Assembly (NCBI GenBank): GCA_024741835.1
Contig: JAENRP010000486.1
Coordinates: 1-25,279, forward strand
Direction of reading: 5' to 3'
DNA length: 25,279 nt
From: Diplocarpon mali
Taxonomy: Eukaryota > Ascomycota > Leotiomycetes > Helotiales > Drepanopezizaceae
Below, one piece after another: positions 1 to 8,109 of the stretch. Below the pieces are notes generated by a model that was not told where the DNA came from, did no database searches, and saw nothing but the letters and a program-made list of their open reading frames with translations. A program made the translations under genes and the position numbers. Every line of letters begins with the position of its first letter. The first letter of the stretch is position 1.

Positions 1-860
1 AATCCTAAAGGCAGATTTTAAATATAGAAAAGGAGAAGGAGTATAGGCTAGCCTTAGCTAAATGCAAGCTTAAGATTAATAGAGGTTTAAGCGATAAAGA
101 CTAAGATTTTATTCGAATTTATAATAACGCAAAGATAAGATAGGATACTTTAAAGGCAAAATACTCTTAAACAACTACCCTTAATACTTAGCATCTGCTA
201 TAGTAGATTACTTTATTTTAATATAGAAAAGATAAAGATAGTAAGGATATAGATATAAATATAGACTTTGCCTAATCTATACTACGTAAAGTAAAAAGGA
301 GAGTAAGAGCTATAGATCTTAGGATAGCTATAACTTTTAAGAAAACTTAGCTTTTTAATTTCCTACTTAATAGCCTCCCTCTTAAGTTCGCTATTATAAA
401 ACAATCTCTTCTTATCTAACCTAACCTTAAGATCTATAAGAAGATCGACCTCCTTTAAACTGTTGAGCAAGACCTCAAAGGATACTCTAAATCAGCAAAT
501 GCCGCGTTATAGGGTAAAGATAAGCCTGAGAAGAGGAAGGAGCGTAGGATAAGCCCTTAAGCTTATTAAGGATACTACTTCTATAATAGTGCTTATAATA
601 TTACTAATTATAAAGTTAAAAGGCAACTGATTAATATAGTTATTAGCTTTAATATTAAAAAGCAATCGAAGTAGAAGTTAAGAAGCAAATTGCCCTTATC
701 CTACTAAAGGCTGCAACTACTAAGGAAAGGCAAAGGAAAAGGCTATTTAGCCAAAACTTTAGCAAATACCTCTAATAATAATAGTAGGTTATTTAAACCT
801 AAATCCACTTTTGATAATTTAAATAATAATTATAATAAAGATGCCTACGTTTTAAAAGCC
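1..860 (+). pseudogene. A-II gag remnant (UBN2-like, with zinc knuckle)
   Basis: Decayed capsid/nucleocapsid region of copia-A. The frame reads like a UBN2-type gag, with stretches such as KLALAKCKLKIN visible in the parallel A-IV copy. A CCHC zinc knuckle near 570-630 is recognisable by its spacing, but its Cys codons now read Tyr (GYYFYNSAYNITNYK); A-IV keeps the last Cys (ITNCK) and A-I keeps the first (GCYFY). A basic stretch (K/R-rich) lies just upstream of the knuckle, as is usual for nucleocapsid. Many TAA/TAG codons sit where the copies suggest Gln or Trp. The N-terminus is outside the window. Certain as copia-A gag by alignment to A-I and A-IV; the exact end is approximate. Confidence 0.8.
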
Positions 861-1247
861 GATTTCCGTAAGATCTCTGAATCCGACTGGTATAGTGATA
901 CTAGTTGCATAACATATATAACTAATAAACCCTACCTATTTAAAGGCCTACTTACTAAAATAAAAAGGCGCTTTATTAAGGTTAATAGTAGAAGGTTATA
1001 TACGGACTTAATAAATATAGTAGAGATGAATATTACTAGCGTTTCTTTCCTTTTGCAAAATGTTCTCCTTATACCTAGCTTAAGTATTAATCTTTTATCT
1101 AATTATAAGATCTATATAGAGTTAAATTATATAAGAGTTTTTAATAATCAATTTATATAATTTATAAATAATAACTATAAAGTGATCTTTAAGGCTAAAA
1201 TCAAAAATAGACTTTATATTATCTTAAAGGTAATATTATAGAAATTG
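861..1247 (+). pseudogene. A-II aspartic protease remnant
   Basis: Retroviral-type aspartic protease that would cut the Gag-Pol polyprotein. The active-site box reads W-Y-S-D-T-S at 888-905, where copia proteases have D-T/S-G; the catalytic Asp codon (gat, 897-899) survives but the Gly is now Ser (agt). Downstream come YITNKPYLFKG, then a hydrophobic VLLIPSLSINLLS segment typical of copia proteases (usually VLYVP...NLLS), then a glY-I-L stretch just before the repeat array. It is in frame with the repeats in the sister copy A-I. Confidence 0.75.
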
Positions 1248-1630
1248 ACTCTTAAGCCAGACCTATAAGTGGATTCCTTTAAGGAAAGTGCACTCTCTAC
1301 CTTAATACAATTAAGTAAGGATAAGGAGAATAGATGGACTCTTAAGCTAGGATTACAAGTAAAATTCGTAAAAATAACTCTTAAGCCAAGATTATAAGTA
1401 GAGTGCAAGGTATCTTTAAAGATGACTCCTAAGCTAGGATCATAAGTGAATTTAGTAGAAATAACTCTTAAGCTAAGACTATAAGTAGATTCTACAAATT
1501 CGCTAATAACGACTCTCAGGCTAGGACTGCAAGTGAAATTCGCAAATTTATTAAAGACGACTCTTAAGCTAAGACCGTAAGTAGATCTTGCGGTTTTATT
1601 AAAAACGACTCCTAAGCTGGGCTTATAATT
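1248..1630 (+). repeat. In-frame 23-bp motif array in A-II pol, 8 copies
   Basis: Eight copies of a motif that begins ACTC, has a centre like CTAAGCC-AGGAC, and ends near GAGT (decayed to AAGT here). They start at 1248, 1338, 1377, 1425, 1464, 1512, 1560 and 1608. Spacings are 90, 39, 48, 39, 48, 48 and 48, all multiples of three. In the pol frame each copy encodes about eight residues like TPKPGLRV. The array sits between protease and the GAG-pre-integrase domain, a stretch that is short in ordinary copia elements. An antisense open frame (1214-1642, 142 codons) covers the array and is a by-product of it. A-I carries ten copies. Confidence 0.9.
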
Positions 1631-1912
1631 AGAAAACGGCAAAACCTCAAACTGCTATTACTAGTCCTTTCTAGCTGCCGATAATAAAGCATCGACTGAT
1701 AATAGGCTACTAAAGCTATTAAAAGCCGAAAGCCTATTAAGGTATTAGCTAATATATAAAAGATTTGCATATCTAGGGCTAAAGAAATTGAAGGGCCTAT
1801 ATAAGGTCTTGACCTTAAAACGGAAGATCTAAGTACCAAAGGATCGCCTAGTATGCCGAATTTGCAAGCTAATAAAACTTCGAAATCGGACGCGAACTAA
1901 GCTTAATCTATA
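1631..1912 (+). pseudogene. A-II GAG-pre-integrase domain remnant
   Basis: The HHCC zinc domain preceding the integrase core in copia elements. The frame gives KRFAYLGLKKLKGL (family: W-H-R-R-F-A-H-L-G), then VPKDR and CRICKL, which supplies the CxxC pair. One His is now Tyr. The frame stops at the A-I insertion and resumes with the integrase core after 8109. In A-I the same segment keeps HRRFAH and CRICKL, which confirms the assignment. Confidence 0.8.
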
Positions 1913-1917
1913 GAAAG
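1913..1917. repeat. Target-site duplication GAAAG, left copy
   Basis: GAAAG directly abuts the outer edge of A-I's 3' LTR (LTR starts at 1918). The same five bases abut the other LTR at 8105-8109. Five base pairs is the usual Ty1/copia duplication. Joining the flanks restores the integrase reading seen uninterrupted in A-I around 5222. Confidence 0.93.
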
Positions 1918-2112
1918 TATTAAGCTTAAGTAAGTCGGCGCAGTAGGTATAGGAAACTTCTAAAGGTCGATAGTCGATATATTAGTAAGAGTTAAGGAAG
2001 GAAGGTTACCCCTTTCTTCCCTATAGCTATATACGTATTAATATCCTACTGACTAAGCAGTAGGGTCATATAATAATATATTAGAGTGATAGCTGTATTA
2101 CCTATTTCAATA
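1918..2112 (-). repeat. A-I 3' LTR (195 bp)
   Basis: On the plus strand it reads TATTAAGCTTAAG...TTTCAATA, decayed from the TGTTGA...TCAACA ends kept in other copies (A-IV starts TGTTGAGATAGG; the 7910-8104 copy ends CTCAACA). It holds two inverted repeats: CCTACTG/CAGTAGG near 2045-2064 and an 11-bp purine/pyrimidine arm pair (GGAAGGAAGG/CCTTTCTTCC type) near 1995-2023. Same length as the other four copies. Confidence 0.93.
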
Positions 2113-2123
2113 CCCCTACTCAG
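2113..2123 (-). promoter_or_regulatory. A-I polypurine tract
   Basis: On the minus strand CTGAGTAGGGG lies immediately before the 3' LTR, the position for priming of plus-strand DNA. The matching segment in A-II is 11211-11221 and, decayed, 22450-22460 in A-III. Identified by position and purine content. Confidence 0.7.
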
Positions 2124-2250
2124 ACCTTACTCCAATTAATCTATAGTCGGGAAAATAACAATTATCCTTTTGCGCTAATCCAACTCTTAAGTATCTCTTT
2201 AAATTAAAAACAATCAATTAATAGCAACTTCTATTAAAATTACTAATCCT

Positions 2251-2400
2251 ACTTGCGGGGTAGGACTAGGAGTCAAATTTCCTAAAAGATATTCCTTTAT
2301 AAGACTATATGACTTGACTCGCAGTCTAAGCCTAGGAGTCGATTTAAAAACTTTCCTTTATAAGACTACGTAACCTAACTCGCAAGGCGGGCCTAGGAGT
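2251..2400 (-). repeat. Three-copy motif array downstream of A-I pol
   Basis: Three copies of the same ACTC...GAGT motif found in pol, ending (plus strand GAGT) at 2270, 2336 and 2397. They are separated by 66 and 61 bp and embedded in a longer tandem unit that also repeats TTCCTTTATAAGACTA. Since 61 is not a multiple of three and the array follows the RNase H end, this copy is most likely untranslated. Confidence 0.85.
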
Positions 2401-3094
2401 CGTCCTTAAGCCTACTAAGCCCCTACTATCTTCTATAACCTTAGTATATCTTTGAATACTTCGAACTTTGCAACTATCTTTAATAGCTTTATAAATCCAT
2501 CTGCTACTATTCGATCGGTTAGGATATAGGTAATTGATAACTTATTCTTTATAATAAGGTCGCGGATAAAGTAGTAGGTAATATCGATATATTTCAATCG
2601 CTTATATAAGTATGGATTCTTTACAAGTGCAATCGCCTTTGTATTATCTGCTTAGAGATTAATACAATTCCTATCTTATTTAATATACTTAGCGAAACCT
2701 ATATCTTTTAGAACTTAGGCAATTTATAATCCTTATTTGTAATTTGATAATATCGATATATATTCGGCCTTAGTGCTTGCGGTAGCTACTGATTTCTACT
2801 TCCTACTTCCCTATAATATAGGTCCGCTATATAGCACTATTACGCTTTTAGATATACTTTTCCGACCTTTCATATTTGCCTAGTCGGAATCGGTATATAC
2901 CTTAAGCTTTACGCTTATATATTTCGTTAGTCTATATCTTACCTTTTATATGATTATTAATCGAAGGTACCTTCTAAGTCGCTTAATTGCATTCTTATAT
3001 CAAATCGTCAGATCCTTTAGGTTTTGACTAAGTTGCCTAGTGATAAAGGCGATATCTAGTCTTATATATACTATAGTATATATAATCGCTCTAA
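2401..3094 (-). pseudogene. A-I RNase H remnant
   Basis: Last domain of the copia-A polyprotein; it would degrade the RNA strand during reverse transcription. Read on minus: YIRLDIAF, then RQLSQNLKD, a YTDSD box (first catalytic Asp context), KSVATASTKAEY (the STEAEY box, Glu as Lys), QADNTKAI (D-N-x-x-A box) and KYIDITYYFIRDL near the end. These are the standard ordered motifs of copia RNase H. Stops interrupt it at former Gln/Trp codons. A perfect 22-bp palindrome at 3063-3084 lies at its upstream edge. Confidence 0.85.
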
Positions 3095-3863
3095 TATCCT
3101 ATTAGTACTTCTTTAGATCTTCTCTCTACTCATTTTTATTAATAGGCTCCAACTTATTGTACTTTCCTTCGATTGGAGTACGCTTTGGCTTAAAGTTAGG
3201 AGTATAAGTAGAGAGTCCCATTCGGTCTAAGATCTTCTTAATATACTACTCTTAATCTAACTAGAGTTCTTAAGTAGAGCGGTTCCTTATAACGCAGATG
3301 CTAAGGATCTTATAAATTCCCCTTAGATCCTTAGTATTAAAACGTTTCCGAATTATTATAAAGAACCAATCTAATTGAGTGGTTGTTTTCGCAGTTGTAA
3401 CAATATTATTAATATATAGTAGCAACTTGATTCTACGCTTAGCATAGGTAAATAGATAAGGGTCAGCTAGGCTTTAAACGAATCCTATTTCTATTAAAGT
3501 AGAGCTATATAAGAGGTTCTAATCATAGGCTAATTGTTTAAGCCTATAGATACTGCAGAGTATATAAAGAGAGTAGCTAGCGCGTATAGAAATACTGTTA
3601 GGTCGGGAGAGAAAAATCCGTTCCTTTATAATCGCTTTGGTAAATGCATTTTTAATATTATACTATTTGCATTTAAGGTCTTTAGCGGCTACTATTGCTA
3701 TAAATATACAAAGGGTATCTATACGAACTGTTGGCGCGAATGTATTAAAGTAGTCTTCTCCATACTATTAAGAGAAGCCCCTAGTTATAAGCCTTGCCTT
3801 ATAATGCTCTAGGGTTCTATCTGCATATATCTTAATTGTAAAGACCCACTTTATTAATACTAG
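3095..3863 (-). pseudogene. A-I reverse transcriptase remnant (RVT_2)
   Basis: Copia-type reverse transcriptase. Going down the minus strand: KARL.ARGF near 3800, the long DxxxAF-type segment, a P-Y-L-F box, then the catalytic YxDD box at 3402-3416 reading Y-I-N-N-I. Both catalytic Asp codons are now Asn, so it is inactive whatever the stops do. Afterwards come IRKRFNTKDLRG (family: F.mkDLG) and the box before RNase H. The plus-strand open frame 3534-3812 lies antisense to this domain. Confidence 0.87.
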
Positions 3864-4694
3864 GTTCACGTCCTTTAGCGTCGGTTCCTCTATCTATATG
3901 CCATTTGCAGTAAGAGAGCTTATCTCCTTATAGATTGCCTTACTTTATACTACTCCATTCTTTAAGTTGTTAATAGCTTTGTTGTATATCTTTGGAAGAG
4001 AGATTTTCATTATCCCCTTAGCGGCTAGGAATGTATTATCTTTATTAAAGCTTTATTGAAGTTCGAGCTTATAGATCTTATGCGCTATTATAGCCCAGAT
4101 ACGCTTAGACTTGCGTTTGTCTAAGGTATCTTCCGGTTCTAGGTCTCTATTCCTCTTCAAGGACATAGGTTCGGCTATAGGTTCTATAGGCTTATTATTT
4201 AGGGAACTGCTTTCTAGTAGTAAAGGCTTATTATTACTTATACCTATTTTAAGAATATCCTTTACTATAGGCGCTTTAACTAAAGGGATAATAATATCAA
4301 AGTTATTCTATACTTTAGGCAATTCGCGGATAATAGAAATGGTCTATTTAGCCTTTGGACAACTAGCTGGTTATTAATCAGCAGGTGCGCTTGATATGCC
4401 TAAGCTAAGAGAAAGGGGTTATTAGTTCAGCTTAATAGTATTACCGTTAAGTAGTATACCTTGCGAATCTCTAGGTATATGAAGCTTTAAGGATAGCTCC
4501 CCTTTATTTTAAGATTTGTTAAACTCAACTACTAAAGATATGATTACTCGCCCTAGATCTAGTGCGTATACTATCTATTGCTTTATTATCTATTTAATAT
4601 ACTTAATAAATATATACTCTTTACCTCGGTCTATTAGCTTCTTGCTCTTTATACCCGCGGGCTAGGACTTCGGGCTAATATAGGAGTAGCAGAC
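3864..4694 (-). pseudogene. A-I integrase C-terminal and linker region
   Basis: The poorly conserved part of copia pol between the integrase core and reverse transcriptase. It starts with the retroviral-pol C-terminal-like stretch near 4640-4690 (PAGIKSKK, family G-Y...) and ends with a basic patch around 4080-4140 (ERKSKRI in the A-II copy), then EEISSLI and K..FIIK leading into reverse transcriptase. The charged patch could be a nuclear-localisation signal, as in Ty1 integrase, but that is only inference. The plus-strand frame 4111-4377 is its antisense shadow. Confidence 0.7.
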
Positions 4695-5225
4695 GCTTTT
4701 AAAGACGTAGATATGGTCTAGGCTTAGTTTCTATTTGAAATATGCCTTATATAGCGATATTCAGGTACTATTAACTATTAGTCTACTACCTGTTCTATTT
4801 CGCAGGTACGCGTTTGCCTTAATTGCAAGGTCTTAGAATTCTAGTAGCAGGTCAGCATCTTGCAGTAAAGCGCAATAGTCAGTCTCTACTTGCTAGATGC
4901 TTCGCTCGGCGATGCCATTTTAGTAGGAACCTTTGTATATTATAGTTAGTTTGTAACGAACTCCTTATTTTACCTATTTGTTAAGCTTTGCTTTAATCTC
5001 TAATGCATTATTAGACTTAATAGCTATTAGCTTTAACTAGGTCTAGCGTTCCTCTATCACTTTCCAAGTTTCCAGCTTTTCTATAAGCTTAGATTTGGTC
5101 TTAGCGCAAATAGTCTATATCTGCTAAGTAGAGTTATCTACTATTTGAGAAAACCAATTATTTCCTCTAATTGAGGTTGTGAATAGTCTAGTAGTATTAA
5201 TAGATATTAGCGCTAGTATTAAATC
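4695..5225 (-). pseudogene. A-I integrase core remnant
   Basis: Retroviral-type integrase core (rve) that would insert the cDNA. On minus the frame runs from LILALISINT through KTKSKLIEKLETWKV, IKSNNALEIKAKLNK (second Asp box; family Lr.DnggEf), then YWNGIAERSI (family NG.aER, with the catalytic Glu), then LLLEF and YLRNRTGSR (family W.eA...aaYl.NR.p). The order and spacing fit copia integrases. The same domain in A-II is split from its N-terminal zinc domain by A-I itself. Confidence 0.85.
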
Positions 5226-5511
5226 TTTTTATAGACTAAGCTTAGTTTGCGTCTGATTTTAAAGTTTTATCAGCTTGCAAATTCGGCATACCAGGCGATC
5301 CTTTGGTACTTGGATCTTCTATTTTAGGGTCGAGACCTTATATAGGCCTTTCAATTTCTCTAGCCTTAGATGCGCGAATCTTCTATGCATTAGCTGATAC
5401 CTTAATAGGCTTTTGGCTTCTGATAGCTTTAGTAGCCTATCGTCAGTCGATACTTTATTATCAGCAGCTAGAAAGGACTAGTAATAGCAGTTTAAGGTTT
5501 TGCCGTTTTCC
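5226..5511 (-). pseudogene. A-I GAG-pre-integrase domain
   Basis: HHCC zinc-binding domain before the integrase core. On minus: LLRYQLMHRRFAHLRLEKL, VPKDR, CRICKL. The two His and the CxxC are retained. It is in frame with the motif array upstream (TTPKPGSQLENGKT...), which shows that the array is translated as part of the polyprotein. A plus-strand frame (5303-5530) is antisense. Confidence 0.85.
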
Positions 5512-5981
5512 AATTGCGAGCCCGGCTTAGGAGTTGTTTTTAATAAAACCGCGAGATCTACTCGCGGTCCCGGCTTAGGAGTCGATTTCCCAGAAATGGC
5601 GAGATCTACTCGCAGTCCTGGCTTAGGAGTCGTTTCTAACGAATTCGCGAATTTTACTCGCGGTCCTAGCCTAGGAGTCATTTCTGCGAATTTCACTTGC
5701 GATCTTAGCCAAAGAGTCGTCGTTAGCGAATTTGTAAAATCCACTTGCAGTCCTAGCCTAGGAGTTATTTCTACTAAATTCACTTATGATCCTAGCTTAG
5801 GAGTCATCTTCGAGGATACCTTGCAATCTACCTATAGTCTTGGCTTAGGAGTCATTTTTGCGAATTTTACTCGCGATCCTAACTTAAGAGTCTATCTATT
5901 CTCCTTATCCTTGCTTAATTGTATTAGGGCAAAGAGTGCACTTTCCTTAAAAGAATTCACTTGTAGGTTTGGCCTAGGAGT
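5512..5981 (-). repeat. In-frame 23-bp motif array in A-I pol, 10 copies
   Basis: Ten copies of the ACTC...GAGT motif. Plus-strand GAGT positions are 5531, 5579, 5627, 5675, 5714, 5762, 5801, 5849, 5888 and 5978. In the sense direction the spacings are 90, 39, 48, 39, 48, 39, 48, 48, 48, all multiples of three. A-II lacks exactly one 39+48 pair, so the difference is 87 bp or 29 codons. On the minus strand the frame reads ITPRLGLQVDF, TTPKPGLRVDL, STPKPGPRVDL and so on, continuous from the protease side to the GAG-pre-integrase side apart from RIP stops. The longest open frame of the window (plus, 5500-6015, 171 codons) is its antisense. Confidence 0.93.
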
Positions 5982-6400
5982 TAATTTCTATAATATCACC
6001 TTTAAGATAATATAAAGTCCATCTTTGATTTTAGCTTTAAAGATCACTTTATAATTGTTATTTATAAATTATATAAATTGATTATTAAAAACTTTAATAT
6101 AATTCAACTTCGTATAGATCTTGCAGCTAGATAAGAGATTAATGCTTAAGCTAGGTATAAGGAGAACATTTTACAAAAGGAAAGAAACGCTAGCGATATT
6201 CATTTCTACTATACTTATTGAGTCTATATATAACCTTTTACTACTAACCTTAATAGAGCGCCTTTTTATTTTAGTAAGTGGGCCTTTAAATAGGTGGGGT
6301 TTATTAGTTATATATACTATGCAACTAGTATCACTATATTAGTCGGATTCAAGGATCTTACGAAGATCGGCTTTTAAGATGTAGGCATCTTTATTATAAT
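5982..6400 (-). pseudogene. A-I protease remnant
   Basis: Aspartic protease of copia-A on the minus strand, aligned to 861-1247 of A-II. It ends with a glY-I-I-L segment directly before the first array motif (VILxKLTPRP). The conserved ITNKPH/YLFKG box lies near 6290-6320, with the active-site W-Y/F-S-D-T context just upstream near 6340. Stops break the frame. The plus-strand open frame 6121-6342 is antisense. Confidence 0.7.
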
Positions 6401-7545
6401 TATCGTTTGAATTATCAGAAGTGGATTTAGGTTCAGATGACCTACTATTATTATTAGAGGTATTTGCTAAAGTTTTGGCTAAATAGCCTTTTCCTTTGCC
6501 TTTCCTTAGTAGTTGCGGCCTTTAGTAGGATAAGGGCAGTTTGCTTCTTAACTTCTGCTTTAATTGCTTTTTAATATTAAAGCTGGCAACTATATTAATC
6601 AGTTGCCTTTTAACTTTATAATTAGTAATATTATAAGCACTATTATAGAAGTAGCATCCTTAATAAGCTTAAGGGCTTGTCCTGCGCTCCTTCCTCTTCT
6701 TAGGCTTATTGTTGCTTTATAACGTAGCATTTGCCGATTTAGAATGTCCTTTGAGGTCTTGCTTAACAGTTCGAAGGAGGTCGATCTTTTTATAGATCTT
6801 AAGGTTGGGTTAAATGAGAAGAGATTATTTTGCAATAGCGAACTTAAGAGAGAGGCTATTGAGTAGGAAATTAAAAAGCTGAGTTTCCTTAAAAGTTATA
6901 ACTATCCTAGGATCTGCGGCTCTTACTTTCCTCCTTACTTTACGCAGTATAGATTAGGTAGAGTTTATATTTATATCTATATCCTTACTATCTTTATCTT
7001 TTTTATATTAAAATAAAGTAATCTGCTATAGCAGATGCTAAGTATTAAGGGCAGTTATCTAAGAGTATTTTACCTTTAAAGTATCCTATCTTATCTTTGC
7101 ATTATTATAAACTCGAATAAAATCTCAGTCTTTGTCGCTTAAACCTTTATTAATCTTAAGCTTACATTTGGCTAAGGCCAGCTTATACTCCTTCTCCTTT
7201 TCTATATTTAAAATCTGCTTTTAGGATTCTCGGTTATTATCTACTAAAGCTCTTAGGCTAAGCTTATTTAGTATATTTAGTAAATCCTTAGCAATTGTAT
7301 TAGCTATTAAAGTGGAAGTAGACGAATTAGTGGAAGGAGTATAGGGGGCTATTCTTGTGTATTTAATAAGTGTCTTTTGAATCGCTATTTTAATGCCTTT
7401 GCTCTTAAAGTAAAGCTCTAAATCGTCGAACTATCGTTGCCAGTTCTTTTGAGAGAGTTAGAGGTCTTTAGGCTTAGTGTTTCAATCGGAATTGGATGCT
7501 ATTGCCGTTTCGAATAGAATTGCATTTAAAATCAAATAAATTAAA
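6401..7545 (-). pseudogene. A-I gag remnant
   Basis: Copia-A gag on the minus strand. It begins near 7545 (ILNAILFETAIASNSD), followed by DLELYFKSKGIK and TRIA.YTP.TNSSTSTLIANTIAKDL, which align with A-IV. A zinc knuckle lies near 6600-6660 (GCYFYNSAYNITNY: first Cys kept, others Tyr), preceded by a Lys/Arg-rich stretch. I cannot point to a convincing ATG: none in frame precedes the first conserved residues, so the start may have been lost to mutation. The minus-strand open frame 6599-6835 overlaps it in another frame and is not gag. Confidence 0.8.
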
Positions 7546-7659
7546 TGGTTAAGGGCACTCCTCCTGTCGAAAAGTTGAAATAATTAAATAGCAGGTATTA
7601 TAGAAGTATTAAATAGGGAGGAAGTCCTCTTATCGAAAGGAGTTTTTTTGGGCTGTAAC

Positions 7660-7789
7660 GCAAGGAATCACACCTCCTATGAAATATAGTAAAGCAAGGA
7701 ATTATACCTCTTATAGTACCAAAGGGTTGTAGAGCAAGGAATCACACCTTTTGCAATATAGGTTAGCTGAATAGGGAATTATACCTCCT
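7660..7789 (-). repeat. Four-copy leader repeat of A-I
   Basis: Between the primer site and gag, four 19-bp copies (plus strand like GCAAGGAATCACACCTCCT) start at 7660, 7694, 7734 and 7771, with spacings of 34, 40 and 37. A-IV has the same four copies with the same spacings, so the array predates both insertions. The spacings are not multiples of three, which argues for an RNA- or DNA-level role rather than coding. Confidence 0.85.
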
Positions 7790-7897
7790 ATTCGCCGATT
7801 GCTCGCCTCTTACTATAAGTCTCGTTCAACTTCCTATTAATAGTTGCAGTGCAAGTGCTTTCTAAGGGAAGTTAATAATCTATTATTAGTTTATCTA

Positions 7898-7909
7898 GAG
7901 CTTATAACC
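7898..7909 (-). promoter_or_regulatory. A-I primer-binding site (initiator tRNA-Met anticodon region)
   Basis: Directly inside the 5' LTR the minus strand reads GGTTATAAGCTC. The initiator tRNA-Met anticodon stem-loop carries GGGCTCATAACC, whose complement is GGTTATGAGCCC. The site matches with two transitions. Drosophila copia primes from this internal tRNA region using a tRNA half-molecule, and the position here implies the same mode. Confidence 0.75.
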
Positions 7910-8104
7910 TATTAAGCTTAAGTGAGTTGGCATAGTAGGTATAGGAAACTTCTAAAGGTCGATGGTTAATATATTAGTAAGAGTTAAGGAAGGAAGGTTA
8001 CCCCTTTCTTTCCTATAGCTATATATGTATTAATATCCTACTGACTAAGCAGTAGGGTCATATAATAATACATCGGAGTGATGGCTATATCACCCATCTC
8101 AACA
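7910..8104 (-). repeat. A-I 5' LTR (195 bp)
   Basis: Plus-strand reading TATTAAGC...CATCTCAACA; the CTCAACA end is intact. Same length as the partner LTR at 1918-2112, with both inverted repeats (7 bp and 11 bp arms) present. It should carry the promoter of A-I, but I see no clear TATA or poly(A) signal that stands out from the AT-rich background. Confidence 0.93.
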
Positions 8105-8109
8105 GAAAG
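8105..8109. repeat. Target-site duplication GAAAG, right copy
   Basis: Matches 1913-1917 exactly and abuts the CTCAACA terminus of A-I. A-II pol resumes at 8110 with ATTTAATACTAGCGC, which is found uninterrupted in A-I at 5208-5222 (complement). Confidence 0.93.

Larger units (their letters stand above)
1918..8104 (-). mobile_element. Copia-A element A-I, complete, 6187 bp, nested in A-II
   Basis: A complete but decayed copia-A element on the minus strand: 5' LTR 7910-8104, primer site 7898-7909, leader with four-copy repeat, gag, protease, in-frame motif array, GAG-pre-integrase, integrase, reverse transcriptase, RNase H, three-copy motif, polypurine tract, 3' LTR 1918-2112. It is flanked by GAAAG on both sides. 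The two LTRs are both 195 bp with no indel; by eye about 18 positions differ, all transitions. Since the LTRs were identical at insertion, they decayed independently. It is the best preserved copia-A copy here (longer frames, more Cys/His/Trp retained) but still full of stops. Confidence 0.93.

Noticed and set aside
1214..1642. 142-codon minus-strand frame with repeated S-L-R-V units
   Set aside because: Antisense of the in-frame pol array of A-II; the sense frame aligns with protease and GAG-pre-integrase.
4111..4377. 88-codon plus frame resembling a membrane protein
   Set aside because: Antisense to the A-I pol linker; the matching minus frame 8957-9244 is antisense in A-II, so both are shadows of one coding segment.
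5512..5981. CRISPR-like reading of the 23-bp motif array
   Set aside because: The intervening sequences are themselves related and the array is in frame within pol; not unique spacers.
6599..6835. 78-codon minus-strand frame in A-I gag
   Set aside because: It is in the element's sense direction but in the wrong frame; the gag frame aligned with A-IV is different and carries the zinc knuckle.
7660..7789. Regularly spaced short repeats resembling a CRISPR array
   Set aside because: Only four 19-bp repeats with 15-21 bp spacers, identical in two retrotransposon copies, in a eukaryotic element leader.
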